This document shows, piece by piece, positions 17,662 through 26,873 of a DNA stretch of 38,206 nucleotides. Source of the DNA: an uncultured Clostridia bacterium (GTDB lineage Bacteria > Bacillota > Clostridia > RUG12999). The notes under the pieces were generated by a model. The model made no database searches, was not told the DNA's origin, and saw only the letters and a list, made by a program, of their open reading frames with translations. Position numbers and translations under genes: made by a program. Position 1 is the stretch's first letter. Every line of letters begins with the position of its first letter. The stretch covers positions 1 to 38,206 of the forward strand of contig CAKVOK010000035.1 of the NCBI GenBank assembly GCA_934792465.1, written 5' to 3'.

Positions 17662-20600
17662 TTAATATTCAATTACATTCATCAGCGGTGAACCTATATC
17701 GTTTAATATCATAATTTTGAATTTCGACGCTTCCGCCGGAATATCCGCCTCAATTTCCGATATATTCGCCGTTTCCGCACAGTTCGCACACAAAAGCTTT
17801 TCTCCGCCGTATGCCGCAAAAATTACTTTCCCTGCAGCATTTCCCGACATTTTCACTTTTATTTTGTTATGTGCGCCGGCAACCGGCATTGACGACAACT
17901 CATATCCGCTGTCTGTTTTCACATATATCTCTGTATTTTCTGCGGTAAATTCCCCACCGTATGCCTCCGCATCCGTTTTCGTGTCTACGGCTTCTATTCT
18001 GAAATTATCTATTAATACGGGTTCTCCGTTCACATACATATATATTCTCACGCCGTATTTCGTATTTTTCTTCAAAAGACTTGTTTTGCCGTGCGGCAGA
18101 TTATACAAATACGGAATTCCCTTATGGTCACGTTCCGTAAAATACGGTTCTTCCGAATCCTTTTTATACATATCTATAAATCCGTCGTTTAAAACAAATC
18201 TCACCGTCTGCCATTTATCCTTGGTTACTCCCTCGCCGAAATTGTGCCACTCATCTTTAAAGTCCGTCACCTGCGAAACATTCCAGTTTTGCGGTTCGTG
18301 GCTCACGATACGAAATTTGTCGGTTCCATCTTCCGGATTAAAAAACTCCAGATACATAGATGTCGGTGCGCCGTACATATCGTATTGAACCGAAAGTGTT
18401 TCTGAATACACATCGCACTGCGGAGAAATAATCTTATTAAACCCATCAATCGAAAGCTTTCCGTCCTCCGTAATACTGCAATACTGCGTATCTCCGCTCC
18501 ATTTTTCGAGGTTTGCCGAAAAATCGTCTTCAAATACCGTTTTTATTACGGGAAGAATTTTTGCCGTGCCCGTTACTCTCTGCGTATCGCATTTTCCGTA
18601 TTCCACAACAACGTTGTCAACGGCGGCTTTGGCTTTATTATATCCCTCGGCACTGCTTTCCTGACCTATGCAATAAAACGCAACGGCATACTTTTTGCCC
18701 TTTTTCAAATAACTGTTTTCACGCTCCCATGAATATGTCCCGGTTTCCGAAAACTCTGCTTCTGCCGCAAGCTTTATATACTGGGTTATCACTCCGTCGG
18801 CGAGCGTATATTTTACGCTTTTTACCCCCTCCGGCGGAATTCCTTTCCCGAAATTGTGCCAATATTCCGCACCGTCGTGCTTTAAATCCGTCACCTGCGA
18901 AACGTCCCAAAGCTTATTACTCTTGCAGTTTACATAAAAGCAGTCGGTTTCATCTTCTTCATTATAAAACTTCACAAAGAAATTATCCATATAATCCTTA
19001 AAATCAAAGCTTATCGAAATATTTTCCGAAGCGCCTACCCCGTTCGGATATATTGTACGGTTGAACACATTAACCGCCATCGCACCGTTTATATTCTCAA
19101 ATTCTTCACCGCCGTGCCATTTACTTAAATCCCCCGAAGAAAAATCGTCCTCAAACGCCGTTTCCCATATCGTATTTGTATTCCTTTCGCATACCTCCGC
19201 TCTTACAGCCGTATACGGCGGTATTTCCAGATAATCGGAAAATTCTTCGTTTTCAAAGGTTTCCGGCATCGGAATTTCGGACGGCAAATCCGTTATCCGC
19301 TCGCCCGAAACCGCATAATCCGGCAGCGGATTTTCACCGTTACCGTACTGCCATATCTTTTTCAGGCTTTTATTCGGGATATACGCACGAACCGTATATT
19401 CCGAAGCATTTTCAAATATTGCTTCATTAATTTCCGATTTGCTGCCGAAGCCCCACGAATTTACGAGCGACACCTCCGGCTTGTATTCCGTGTTATATAT
19501 TCCGCTCAAATCCTTTTTATACAATAAATCCTCATCCTGCGGAGGTTTAAGCTCATAAATAAAATCATTCTTTTCAAATACGTCCCCAAGCATTGAAAAC
19601 ATATAATACGACGGCAGCTTCACCGCATTTTCGCCGTTACCCTGGATTGTTCCGAAACCCATACTGTCGTTATACAAATGATACGCCGACATCGTAACGT
19701 TTTCCGTCAGCGTCATCATGCACTGGCGCTGCAAATATCCGAGTGCATTGCCGAGAGATTTCATATACTGCACTCTGCCACGTGTACTCTCCGTATCGTC
19801 CGAAAACACCAGGCTAAACGGCAAATCGCCCCATTCGTTTATCCAAAATTCCTTTTCCCCGAACATCTCTTTTTGCTTCTCGATGCCGTCCGCTATGTTA
19901 TATGCGGAAAAAGCGAAATTTTCCATAATATCCTTTGTCGCCGCCGATTTTAAAATACTTCCCGAATAATGATGAACAACCAAGGCATCGTAATAATCCT
20001 TTGCTTCCGCAACACGGTGGTTCCAGTCCGAACACATATTCGAGGTCGGTGTTCCCACTCCGTTTCCGAATCCGAGATACGACGCATAGTCCAGTATTGT
20101 CGCACCTATTTTCACACTGCCGTCCGGGTATTCGCTTCTGATTTCGGGATAAATTTCTTTTAGAAAATCCGTATAGTCTTTTGCGGAATTTACGGGCCAA
20201 GCCGTATGATTTTTCATTCTGCCGTCATAAACCTCGCCCCATATATCAAGACATATTTCCTTATCGGTAACCTTTTTCAGCTCACGCACAAGTGCCGTAA
20301 TCTTTTCTGCGCTGTCGTAGTAAGAATTAAGCGATATATTAATCGGTATATCAAGCTCGTTCGCCGCATAAAATACATCGGAAAGCATATAGCCTCCGCC
20401 GTTTTGCCCGTCCGCCTTGCCGTTTACAAAATCGTAATTATCGAAGCATTTGCGAAACTGCCGGATTTTCATTTCATGCCAATACGGTATATTTTCCTTT
20501 TCATACTGCCGAATCGTTTCCGCATCCGTTCCGCCGTTCAGTGCCGACATCTCGTAGGACACAGACATTCCCAACATTCCGTACGGTATTTCCCTCTTTT

Positions 20601-21747
20601 TTTCGCCGGGTACAAACTTTTCCGCTTTTATTTCGGAGGGTTTGCCCTCTATCGTAATATATTTATCTACATAAATTTCCCCGTTTTCCTTTGATTTTGC
20701 TGTTATTCGTACATTTTTCGCCGGTGCAAGCGCTCTGATTCCTCTCGAGAGTTCGGTATCTCCCACTATCCCGACAGCCTCCGGGTTATCCGTTTCCCAG
20801 ACAAGCTCTTTGTTTGAAGCATTTTCCGGTGCAAAATAAACTGCTGTGTTTTTTGTGTCCCCAACTGTCATTTTTGAAAATTCCTCACCTATCAGACGCA
20901 CCGTTGGAATTTCCTTTATTACATCAAATTGTGCGGTATATGTGTTATTTCCGATTTTCACTTCCGCCGTTACGGCGGCGCAGTTTTCACCGCTTTCAAG
21001 CGCGGTAATTCTGCCGTTTTGTTCTGCCGAAAATCCCTCACTGCCGCATATATAACTTACCGAATCCGCTTCTTTTCCGGTATTGTTTTCCGGAAGTATT
21101 ACAGTGCTTCCTCCCTGTCTTAATTTCACAATTTTATTTTTGAAATATACAGGAGAATGCGGTTCGTTTACAATCCTTACACTGTCGATATACGCTTTCG
21201 CCATATAAGACCCGAAACCTATTCCCCCGGCTGCGGCATTTTCATATTCACCGCTCCAAGAGACAATATTTTCATTTCCGTCCCTTATTGTCACAGCAAG
21301 CATCGTTCCGTCTGCCGTCATTTCCAGTCCGTATTTTTTGTCGTCTTCTATCTCGCATAATGCACCGCTTGCCCCGACAGGCTCCGGCAAGGTATAAAAT
21401 CCGTTTTTATGTATTATAAGCCGTATTTCAGCGTCTGTTTCCGTTCGTACATATACGCCGAACCAGCCAATATCAGCATTCAGCCGAAACTCCGTATTCA
21501 TAGTAAAATCCTGCCATTTCGCCGTTTCCCTCCGCAGCCTTGCCGAGCATACGTTTTCTTTGCAATCGCTTATCAGCTCGCCGTTTAATATACGCATTGT
21601 CGGTGTACTGCCGAAATTCCAAAACGTTCCTCCGGACTCAAAATCATCGTAAAATTCCTGCACTGCTTTTCCGTATGACGGACAGGATATTCCGACGGAA
21701 CAAAACAAAACCGCCGCAATTATGAATACAAATAATTTTCTTATCAT
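17662..21747 (-). CDS. Large secreted clan-GH-A-like hydrolase with binding modules
   Basis: 1361-aa exported enzyme. Signal peptide 1-26. LamG-like module ~30-195 (FYDDFESGG), Ig-like region ~200-370 (APENASNKELVW), TIM-barrel catalytic domain ~385-735 and a beta domain to ~855. Then come two 'DDFS' modules (~865-1050 with VNVFNRTIYPNGVGASE and WDVSQVTD; ~1070-1255 with WNVSQVTDF) and a C-terminal Ig-like tail. Glu638 in WINEWGD is the expected nucleophile. Glu505 in DIWGEV is the likely acid/base, with Gly where most clan-A families have Asn. The family is closest in pattern to GH39/GH51-type enzymes but unassigned. Start at 21747: GAGGT lies 9 bp before this ATG and the signal peptide begins there; 21768 would overlap the preceding gene and add seven residues. 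Confidence 0.83.
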   Translation of the reverse strand: MIRKLFVFIIAAVLFCSVGISCPSYGKAVQEFYDDFESGGTFWNFGSTPTMRILNGELISDCKENVCSARLRRETAKWQDFTMNTEFRLNADIGWFGVYVRTETDAEIRLIIHKNGFYTLPEPVGASGALCEIEDDKKYGLEMTADGTMLAVTIRDGNENIVSWSGEYENAAAGGIGFGSYMAKAYIDSVRIVNEPHSPVYFKNKIVKLRQGGSTVILPENNTGKEADSVSYICGSEGFSAEQNGRITALESGENCAAVTAEVKIGNNTYTAQFDVIKEIPTVRLIGEEFSKMTVGDTKNTAVYFAPENASNKELVWETDNPEAVGIVGDTELSRGIRALAPAKNVRITAKSKENGEIYVDKYITIEGKPSEIKAEKFVPGEKKREIPYGMLGMSVSYEMSALNGGTDAETIRQYEKENIPYWHEMKIRQFRKCFDNYDFVNGKADGQNGGGYMLSDVFYAANELDIPINISLNSYYDSAEKITALVRELKKVTDKEICLDIWGEVYDGRMKNHTAWPVNSAKDYTDFLKEIYPEIRSEYPDGSVKIGATILDYASYLGFGNGVGTPTSNMCSDWNHRVAEAKDYYDALVVHHYSGSILKSAATKDIMENFAFSAYNIADGIEKQKEMFGEKEFWINEWGDLPFSLVFSDDTESTRGRVQYMKSLGNALGYLQRQCMMTLTENVTMSAYHLYNDSMGFGTIQGNGENAVKLPSYYMFSMLGDVFEKNDFIYELKPPQDEDLLYKKDLSGIYNTEYKPEVSLVNSWGFGSKSEINEAIFENASEYTVRAYIPNKSLKKIWQYGNGENPLPDYAVSGERITDLPSEIPMPETFENEEFSDYLEIPPYTAVRAEVCERNTNTIWETAFEDDFSSGDLSKWHGGEEFENINGAMAVNVFNRTIYPNGVGASENISISFDFKDYMDNFFVKFYNEEDETDCFYVNCKSNKLWDVSQVTDLKHDGAEYWHNFGKGIPPEGVKSVKYTLADGVITQYIKLAAEAEFSETGTYSWERENSYLKKGKKYAVAFYCIGQESSAEGYNKAKAAVDNVVVEYGKCDTQRVTGTAKILPVIKTVFEDDFSANLEKWSGDTQYCSITEDGKLSIDGFNKIISPQCDVYSETLSVQYDMYGAPTSMYLEFFNPEDGTDKFRIVSHEPQNWNVSQVTDFKDEWHNFGEGVTKDKWQTVRFVLNDGFIDMYKKDSEEPYFTERDHKGIPYLYNLPHGKTSLLKKNTKYGVRIYMYVNGEPVLIDNFRIEAVDTKTDAEAYGGEFTAENTEIYVKTDSGYELSSMPVAGAHNKIKVKMSGNAAGKVIFAAYGGEKLLCANCAETANISEIEADIPAEASKFKIMILNDIGSPLMNVIEY

Positions 21748-21757
21748 ATAAACTACC

Positions 21758-23614
21758 TCACAATACAATTTTTACAAGCTCTCCGGGAGATATTTCCACG
21801 CATTGTTCCGTTTCGTCCTTTATAATATGCGCACATACTTTGCAGTCAAAATCAGTATTCAGCAAATATACGGTACTTTCTCCGTATACCGCATATTTCA
21901 GCTTTTCACTTCCGTAAATTTTAATATCACATTGTGCATGGCAAGCGCTGAGCATTGCCGAAACAACGGTTTTGTACAGTGTGTATATCGAAGCGTTTCC
22001 CGGATATTCAAGTGCCGTCAGCAAAGCAGCACAGCCGCTTCCTATCTTATTTTCAACAATCGCCGTTTTGTATTCCTTCTCAACCGGTGCAAAGCAATTG
22101 TCGAGTACGGCGGCAGCTTTCGCTCCGCACAGGCTCACATCCGCATAATTTGCATATCCCATTGAATAAAACGTGTCGCAGCCGTCTTTGTGATAGTCTT
22201 TCGGTCCGGCATATAATACGCCGTCTATTTCCGATTTCGGAGCGAACTTAAATCCGTCCGAGGACACAAAGCTTCCGTTCACACGGCAGCCGAAAAGCTT
22301 TTCGATATTTCCGTCATAAATTACTTTCATTTCCCCGTTTCGCCTGCTGTTCGTATTCAGATGAGCCGCCGTCATAAATACATTACCGCCGTTTGAAACA
22401 TATTCTTCAAGCGTATTGTAAAGCTTTTCCGTCATTGTATTGTACCCGGCAAAAATAAGGTATTCATAATCCGAAAAAACGCTTATATCGGAATCTGCCG
22501 GAACAATGTCATACATACCGTACGGAATTTTTCCGCTGAAATCCGTACTGCCGAAATTCGCCGTATCGTACCATTCCGCCGGTCTTACAATATCTTCAAG
22601 TATTCTCCAGCTGTGTTCGGCGTCGCCGCTTCCCCATTCCGAATTGTTAAACTGTCCCCAAACGCAGCTGCCCTGAAGTCCTGCGCCCCAGCCGTCATTA
22701 TTGCCGTATACAAAAGCAATTTTAATCTTCGGACCGCCCGACGGCCGTTTATCACTTTTTATGAATTTATTGAAATCACCGACAACCTCCCTGTATTGCC
22801 TGCAATACTCATGATTATAATCGTAAAAATATCCGAACGAATCAATCTGTTCGTCACCGCTTTCAAGACAAAAAATATTCGACCCTGCCATATATGCGTA
22901 TTTATATGCAAGCTCAAGCCTCTTTTGTTTAAGTATATCTTCATGATGCTTGCCGCCGTACCACTCCTGCGCAATATACGTTCCCCAAAGCTTTGAGTTT
23001 GCCGCCTTTGCCGCTCCGCGCAACCCGGAAATCAATATTTCGGGATTGCCGGGCATAACCTCAAGTATCGGTATCGTAACCCCTGCCTTTAAGTTATAAT
23101 ATGTAAGCAGCGTGCTTTCCACACAGGCTATGTCGTTAATTCCGAGTTCTTTATCTGCCTTGCAGAATTCCGAAACATATTCCGTGTAGTTTCTCGCCGC
23201 TTCACCCATATCCGTTACGCCCTGAATCGGTTTCCGCGGGTGACTCGGAATAAAATATCCGTCCGCCTTTATAGTGTAGCTGCTGCCGGGTTCGCCGAGT
23301 ACATCTCCGAGAAAATATTTCCCGGCAAGCTCTTTTATTTTCTTCACCGTATCTCTCGTCAGCAAGCTTCTTTTTTCATTGGTCGAATCCGTGACAACGG
23401 TATACAAAAACATAAAATAAATCTCGTTGTCCGCAAGATATTTTGCCCATTTGCAGAAATCCTCGCCGCTTATATTTGCTCCGTGCGGCCGCAGAACCGC
23501 ATAATTAAACCCTGCATCTATACACCTTGTTTTAATTTCATCAATAATCTTTTCGGGTACAAATTCATGCTCACCTATATGTATTCCGTTCAGTATAATA
23601 TTATCGGTATTCAT
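21758..23614 (-). CDS. Cytoplasmic glycoside-hydrolase-like protein (barrel plus amidotransferase-like domain)
   Basis: 618-aa protein without signal peptide. Residues ~1-285 look like a TIM barrel, with Glu108 (GDVLGEPGS), Glu217 (IAQEWYGG) and Glu251 (NIFCLESGDE) at strand ends as candidate catalytic acids. Residues ~297-450 resemble the class-I glutamine-amidotransferase-like fold found in GH42-type and related sugar hydrolases (YEYLIFAGYNTM, LEEYVSNGGNVFMTAAHL). A short beta domain ends the protein. It is a distant paralogue of the neighbouring 962-aa protein: both carry VWGxFxNxxxWGxG and a WGxxIA...MGxxxI...E pattern. Probably an intracellular enzyme acting on imported oligosaccharide; no characterised family was recognised. 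Its promoter is at 23645-23672, and the next gene starts 10 bp after its stop. Confidence 0.75.
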   Translation of the reverse strand: MNTDNIILNGIHIGEHEFVPEKIIDEIKTRCIDAGFNYAVLRPHGANISGEDFCKWAKYLADNEIYFMFLYTVVTDSTNEKRSLLTRDTVKKIKELAGKYFLGDVLGEPGSSYTIKADGYFIPSHPRKPIQGVTDMGEAARNYTEYVSEFCKADKELGINDIACVESTLLTYYNLKAGVTIPILEVMPGNPEILISGLRGAAKAANSKLWGTYIAQEWYGGKHHEDILKQKRLELAYKYAYMAGSNIFCLESGDEQIDSFGYFYDYNHEYCRQYREVVGDFNKFIKSDKRPSGGPKIKIAFVYGNNDGWGAGLQGSCVWGQFNNSEWGSGDAEHSWRILEDIVRPAEWYDTANFGSTDFSGKIPYGMYDIVPADSDISVFSDYEYLIFAGYNTMTEKLYNTLEEYVSNGGNVFMTAAHLNTNSRRNGEMKVIYDGNIEKLFGCRVNGSFVSSDGFKFAPKSEIDGVLYAGPKDYHKDGCDTFYSMGYANYADVSLCGAKAAAVLDNCFAPVEKEYKTAIVENKIGSGCAALLTALEYPGNASIYTLYKTVVSAMLSACHAQCDIKIYGSEKLKYAVYGESTVYLLNTDFDCKVCAHIIKDETEQCVEISPGELVKIVL

Positions 23615-23644
23615 TATGCAGTCCGCCTCTCATTTTATACTTTA

Positions 23645-23672
23645 ATTTTATCATATTTATATTTTCTATCAA
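23645..23672 (-). promoter_or_regulatory. Promoter for the 618-aa protein gene and downstream array
   Basis: On the minus strand TTGATA (23667-23672) and TAAAAT (23645-23650) are 16 bp apart, about 30 bp before the start codon. The -10 context AAATATGATAAAAT matches 13 of 14 positions of the sequence upstream of the 962-aa protein gene (26703-26716), suggesting shared control. Confidence 0.5.
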
Positions 23673-23717
23673 ACACACAATTTGTGCCAAAACGTGGATT
23701 TTTCTATTTGATGACTG

Positions 23718-23746
23718 AAGCTTTTTGACGTTTACAAAAAAAGCTT
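23718..23746 (-). terminator. Weak AT stem-loop after the 962-aa protein gene
   Basis: Nine-base arms AAGCTTTTT (23718-23726) and AAAAAGCTT (23738-23746) flank an 11-base loop, 4 bp after the gene's stop on the minus strand. The stem is AT-rich and no U-tract follows, so termination would be partial at most. Confidence 0.3.
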
Positions 23747-23749
23747 TAA

Positions 23750-26638
23750 TTATTCGAGCGTATATGTTTCGGTCTGCATGGTTCTTGTGCTGAATACAAC
23801 GAGTGCTCTTTCTTTTATATCAATCGGAATCCTTATATCCTTGTATACAACATTTACGTGTTTCACATTTCCCGCAGTACTCCAGTCGGTATTAAGCATC
23901 TTTATTTCCATGTCCTTTCCGTTCTCCCAAACTGTCCGGAACACCTCTTTCGACGGGTCTTCCACATAAATTTCGGACATATTTTCCCCTGCAAGCTTCT
24001 CAACCCACGTCGCCGCAAATTGCTGAAATTTCTCATGACCCGGATATGCCCATATTGTAAACGTATACACATATCCTTTGCCTATTTTATGCTTTACAAG
24101 CATAGGCTCACCGGATTCAAAATCCCATGCGGCAACTTCCGCATTTGTCAAGTCAACCTTTGCCAGGTATGCTTCTCCGTCTTCCTCCGAGCTGTCGCTG
24201 TATGCTGCGGAAAGCTGCGGCTGCGGCATTTTTTCTCTGTCCTTGCAGTTCCATGCGCCGCTGTATCTTTCGCCTTTGCCGATAACTCTTATTCCGCAAA
24301 GCTTATCGGTATCATCATTATCTATAAGCGCCAAATCCTCCATTTTTTCAAGAAAATCACGTTTCGTATGCGTACTCAGCTGTGCAAGTCCGATAAGCAG
24401 CGTACCTCCTGCGGAAACATATTCCGTAAGCTTGTCGTAATCCTCTTTAATCATAGTGTTCCAGCCTATATTTAATATTAATTTGTAATTTTTGAGATAC
24501 TCCGTCTTCGACTCTATCGGCACGCAGTCAAAATCGCCGAAAGGCGTACCGGAAAAGAAAAATCTTCTTTTCTCAAACTGCTGCCGCAGCGGATGTGTAC
24601 TTGCTCCCGGCATCAAAACATCGAGAATCTGACGGCATTTTTCCGGCTGTCCGTGCCCCCAGGAAGGCTTATTATTGCCGAAAAGTCCCCAAACGCTGTA
24701 ATGCGGGTCTTGTTCGCTTCCACATATAAATCCGTTGAACGGTGCAGCGTACCGTCCTTCCAGAAATGCAATATTTCTTATACACTTTCCTTTTCTCGGA
24801 TGCGTTTTCGCAAACTTAAAAAAGCTTCTTGTCATATTGCGTTTTCCCTTTGTAAGCGCATCGTCCCAGGCTTGCCTTTCTTCCTTAAACATTTCAAAAA
24901 GAGAATCTTCTTCGTAAATCGCTTCCGCACCCATTATCCAAGGCTGCATAAGCGATAAGAAATATATTCCGAGATGCGTTTCATGATACGGCTGACGTCC
25001 GTGCTGCATAGCAATATGCACACCCCATCTTCCTTTTCCCAACGCTTCCGCCGCAGGGCGCACCTGACTCAGCAGCGTCATTGTATGCCCTACCATGGTT
25101 TCCGCTCTCACGAAATCCGCACCGGCAAGAAACGAGTATCTTATTCCTCCGGACGCATCTCCGAATGCTGCGCAATCGAATACACTGTGAATCTTGTCAA
25201 GCTCCTTCTTTAAAAACGCCATATATTTTTCCGATGCCTCTTTCATGCTGTCCGACGCATAAGGCTCCTGAGGGTCTTCCGCATAAACCTTTCCCGGATA
25301 TTCATGCATTCCGCAGTCGTGAAACATATCTCCTGCCGCCGAAATTAACGATTTATCATCATAATCTGTACAGGCAGCCGCATATATAGCATGATTTTTG
25401 CAGTAATTGCCCCACCTTTTCAGCGACTCTTTTTTCACAGGAATAAAACTCCTGAATAATATGTAGTTTCCGAGCCTTGTCATGCTTGTATAATCAAGCA
25501 GCAAATCCATAAAACCGTTATCATCATGAGGAACTACCGTCATATCGTATCCTACTTTAACGGGATATTTTTCTTCGGGGCAATCGATTATTTCTATATC
25601 TACCGTATAATTTTCGGTTGAAATCGAAATATCTCCCGCTTCGTCCGTCGGAACGTCAAATTCGTTCCAACCGCACTTACATTCGACATCAATGCTTTTT
25701 GTTCCTGCCGATATTCTTATGTCAGCGTCATATAGCGAAAACACCTGTCCCGTTATCTTTTCATTTTTAAGCGCCCATTTCGGTACATTTAAAAATCCGT
25801 GATTATATTCACGGTTGCACACCGATATGCGGCTTATGCCCACACAAACTTCTTCATGCCTGTTGATAAGCGACAGAGTGTGTCTGCCCGCCGGCAAAAC
25901 AACGGTTTTGAAATCGTCCTCGAGCAGCTGCATATGTATATCATGACTTCTGTAATGCCTTTTGAATTCAAGTATTTTCTTCCCGTCGCAGAGCAATTCA
26001 AAAGGTATCTCCGCCCATACCTGTGTTTCCTTTTCTCCGGAATATTGCGGCACTGCCATCATTGTCGTATGTATCAGCTGTTCGCAGTAATCGGCATTTG
26101 TTTCTTTTATCTCAACATCAAAGTCGGCGGACTTTTGCGGTTCGAGCCATGCAAGCTCCATTCTCGCCCAGTTATGAACATCAAGCCTGAAATCTTTCGG
26201 ATTGAAAACCTGTTCCCCGGGTTTTCCTTTTCCTCTGAACCACAAATATCCTGTTTTTGTAACTATAATTCCGCAGCCCAAATATTTCGGTCCGACACGC
26301 TGTTCTATTCTGCCTTTTTCAATTATATCCTCTGCCGTAAAGGTCATCTCGGCGGAAGCGGTTTTTAAATGAAAGACGGTCTTTTCATTAACCTCGGCTT
26401 CAATGCGTATGCCGGAAACTCCTCGTTTCGTTCTGTTTTTCCATTCCGGCGATGGCAGCAAAGTTTCTTTTGCGCATTGTCCCGGTCCGAACCATATAAC
26501 CGGATAATCCAGTCTATATGTATTGACTATTTCACCGTTTTCACATTCAAGCGTTCCGTCCCATATATACACGGGGTGGTAGTGCCTTCTCGAATACAAA
26601 TACTGATAACCCCAATCTATCCTGAAATCAATTTTCAT
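23750..26638 (-). CDS. Large cytoplasmic glycoside-hydrolase-like protein, distant paralogue of its neighbour
   Basis: 962 aa from ATG 26638, no signal peptide. Residues ~1-355 are beta-rich and may be two sandwich domains (KIDFRIDWGYQYLYSR, PVYIWDGTLECENGEI). About 356-640 resembles a TIM barrel, with AAFGDASGG (491-499) and MGAEAIYEEDS (Glu576/577). Then comes an amidotransferase-like domain (YKLILNIGWNTM, LTEYVSAGGTLLIGLAQL) and a terminal beta domain. VWGLFGNNKPSWGHG and the barrel end match the 618-aa protein, which lacks the N-terminal sandwich. ATG 26638 is chosen over 26749: GGTGA precedes it at about 9 bp and the upstream 37 residues cover the promoter region. Probably first gene of the array. 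Function inferred as intracellular glycan processing; no family assigned. Confidence 0.75.
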   Translation of the reverse strand: MKIDFRIDWGYQYLYSRRHYHPVYIWDGTLECENGEIVNTYRLDYPVIWFGPGQCAKETLLPSPEWKNRTKRGVSGIRIEAEVNEKTVFHLKTASAEMTFTAEDIIEKGRIEQRVGPKYLGCGIIVTKTGYLWFRGKGKPGEQVFNPKDFRLDVHNWARMELAWLEPQKSADFDVEIKETNADYCEQLIHTTMMAVPQYSGEKETQVWAEIPFELLCDGKKILEFKRHYRSHDIHMQLLEDDFKTVVLPAGRHTLSLINRHEEVCVGISRISVCNREYNHGFLNVPKWALKNEKITGQVFSLYDADIRISAGTKSIDVECKCGWNEFDVPTDEAGDISISTENYTVDIEIIDCPEEKYPVKVGYDMTVVPHDDNGFMDLLLDYTSMTRLGNYILFRSFIPVKKESLKRWGNYCKNHAIYAAACTDYDDKSLISAAGDMFHDCGMHEYPGKVYAEDPQEPYASDSMKEASEKYMAFLKKELDKIHSVFDCAAFGDASGGIRYSFLAGADFVRAETMVGHTMTLLSQVRPAAEALGKGRWGVHIAMQHGRQPYHETHLGIYFLSLMQPWIMGAEAIYEEDSLFEMFKEERQAWDDALTKGKRNMTRSFFKFAKTHPRKGKCIRNIAFLEGRYAAPFNGFICGSEQDPHYSVWGLFGNNKPSWGHGQPEKCRQILDVLMPGASTHPLRQQFEKRRFFFSGTPFGDFDCVPIESKTEYLKNYKLILNIGWNTMIKEDYDKLTEYVSAGGTLLIGLAQLSTHTKRDFLEKMEDLALIDNDDTDKLCGIRVIGKGERYSGAWNCKDREKMPQPQLSAAYSDSSEEDGEAYLAKVDLTNAEVAAWDFESGEPMLVKHKIGKGYVYTFTIWAYPGHEKFQQFAATWVEKLAGENMSEIYVEDPSKEVFRTVWENGKDMEIKMLNTDWSTAGNVKHVNVVYKDIRIPIDIKERALVVFSTRTMQTETYTLE

Positions 26639-26702
26639 AATTATATTCACCGACCCTTTCCGCAAAGCTCTGTTAATTATAACCCTATTTCCGGATATTT
26701 TT

Positions 26703-26732
26703 ATTCTATCATATTTCCACACACTTTTTGAA
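26703..26732 (-). promoter_or_regulatory. Probable promoter of the glycan-utilisation array
   Basis: On the minus strand TTCAAA (26727-26732) and TAGAAT (26703-26708) are 18 bp apart, about 65 bp before the start codon at 26638. Two imperfect direct repeats (minus strand GTGTGGAAATATGA at 26709-26722 and GTGTAAATATATGA at 26734-26747; 11 of 14 identical, 25-bp period) cover and adjoin the -35, as expected for an AraC-family activator. The weak -35 fits activation. All inferred from motifs. Confidence 0.45.
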
Positions 26733-26844
26733 CTCATATATTTACACAAAAAGTGTATATTTGTACATTACCTTTCCGTGCGCCTTAATTAATGCCGATA
26801 CACGCCGTTTGCCGCAAGGCAAATAATTTTTATTTTAAAATGTA

Positions 26845-26873
26845 TTGACAAAACAAATTTTTTATGTTATTAT
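26845..26873 (+). promoter_or_regulatory. Strong promoter of the divergent catabolic operon
   Basis: TTGACA (26845-26850), 17-bp spacer and TATTAT (26868-26873), a near-consensus vegetative promoter 36 bp upstream of the first ATG. A 26-bp palindrome overlaps the -10 and start site, so it is most likely repressible. Confidence 0.8.
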
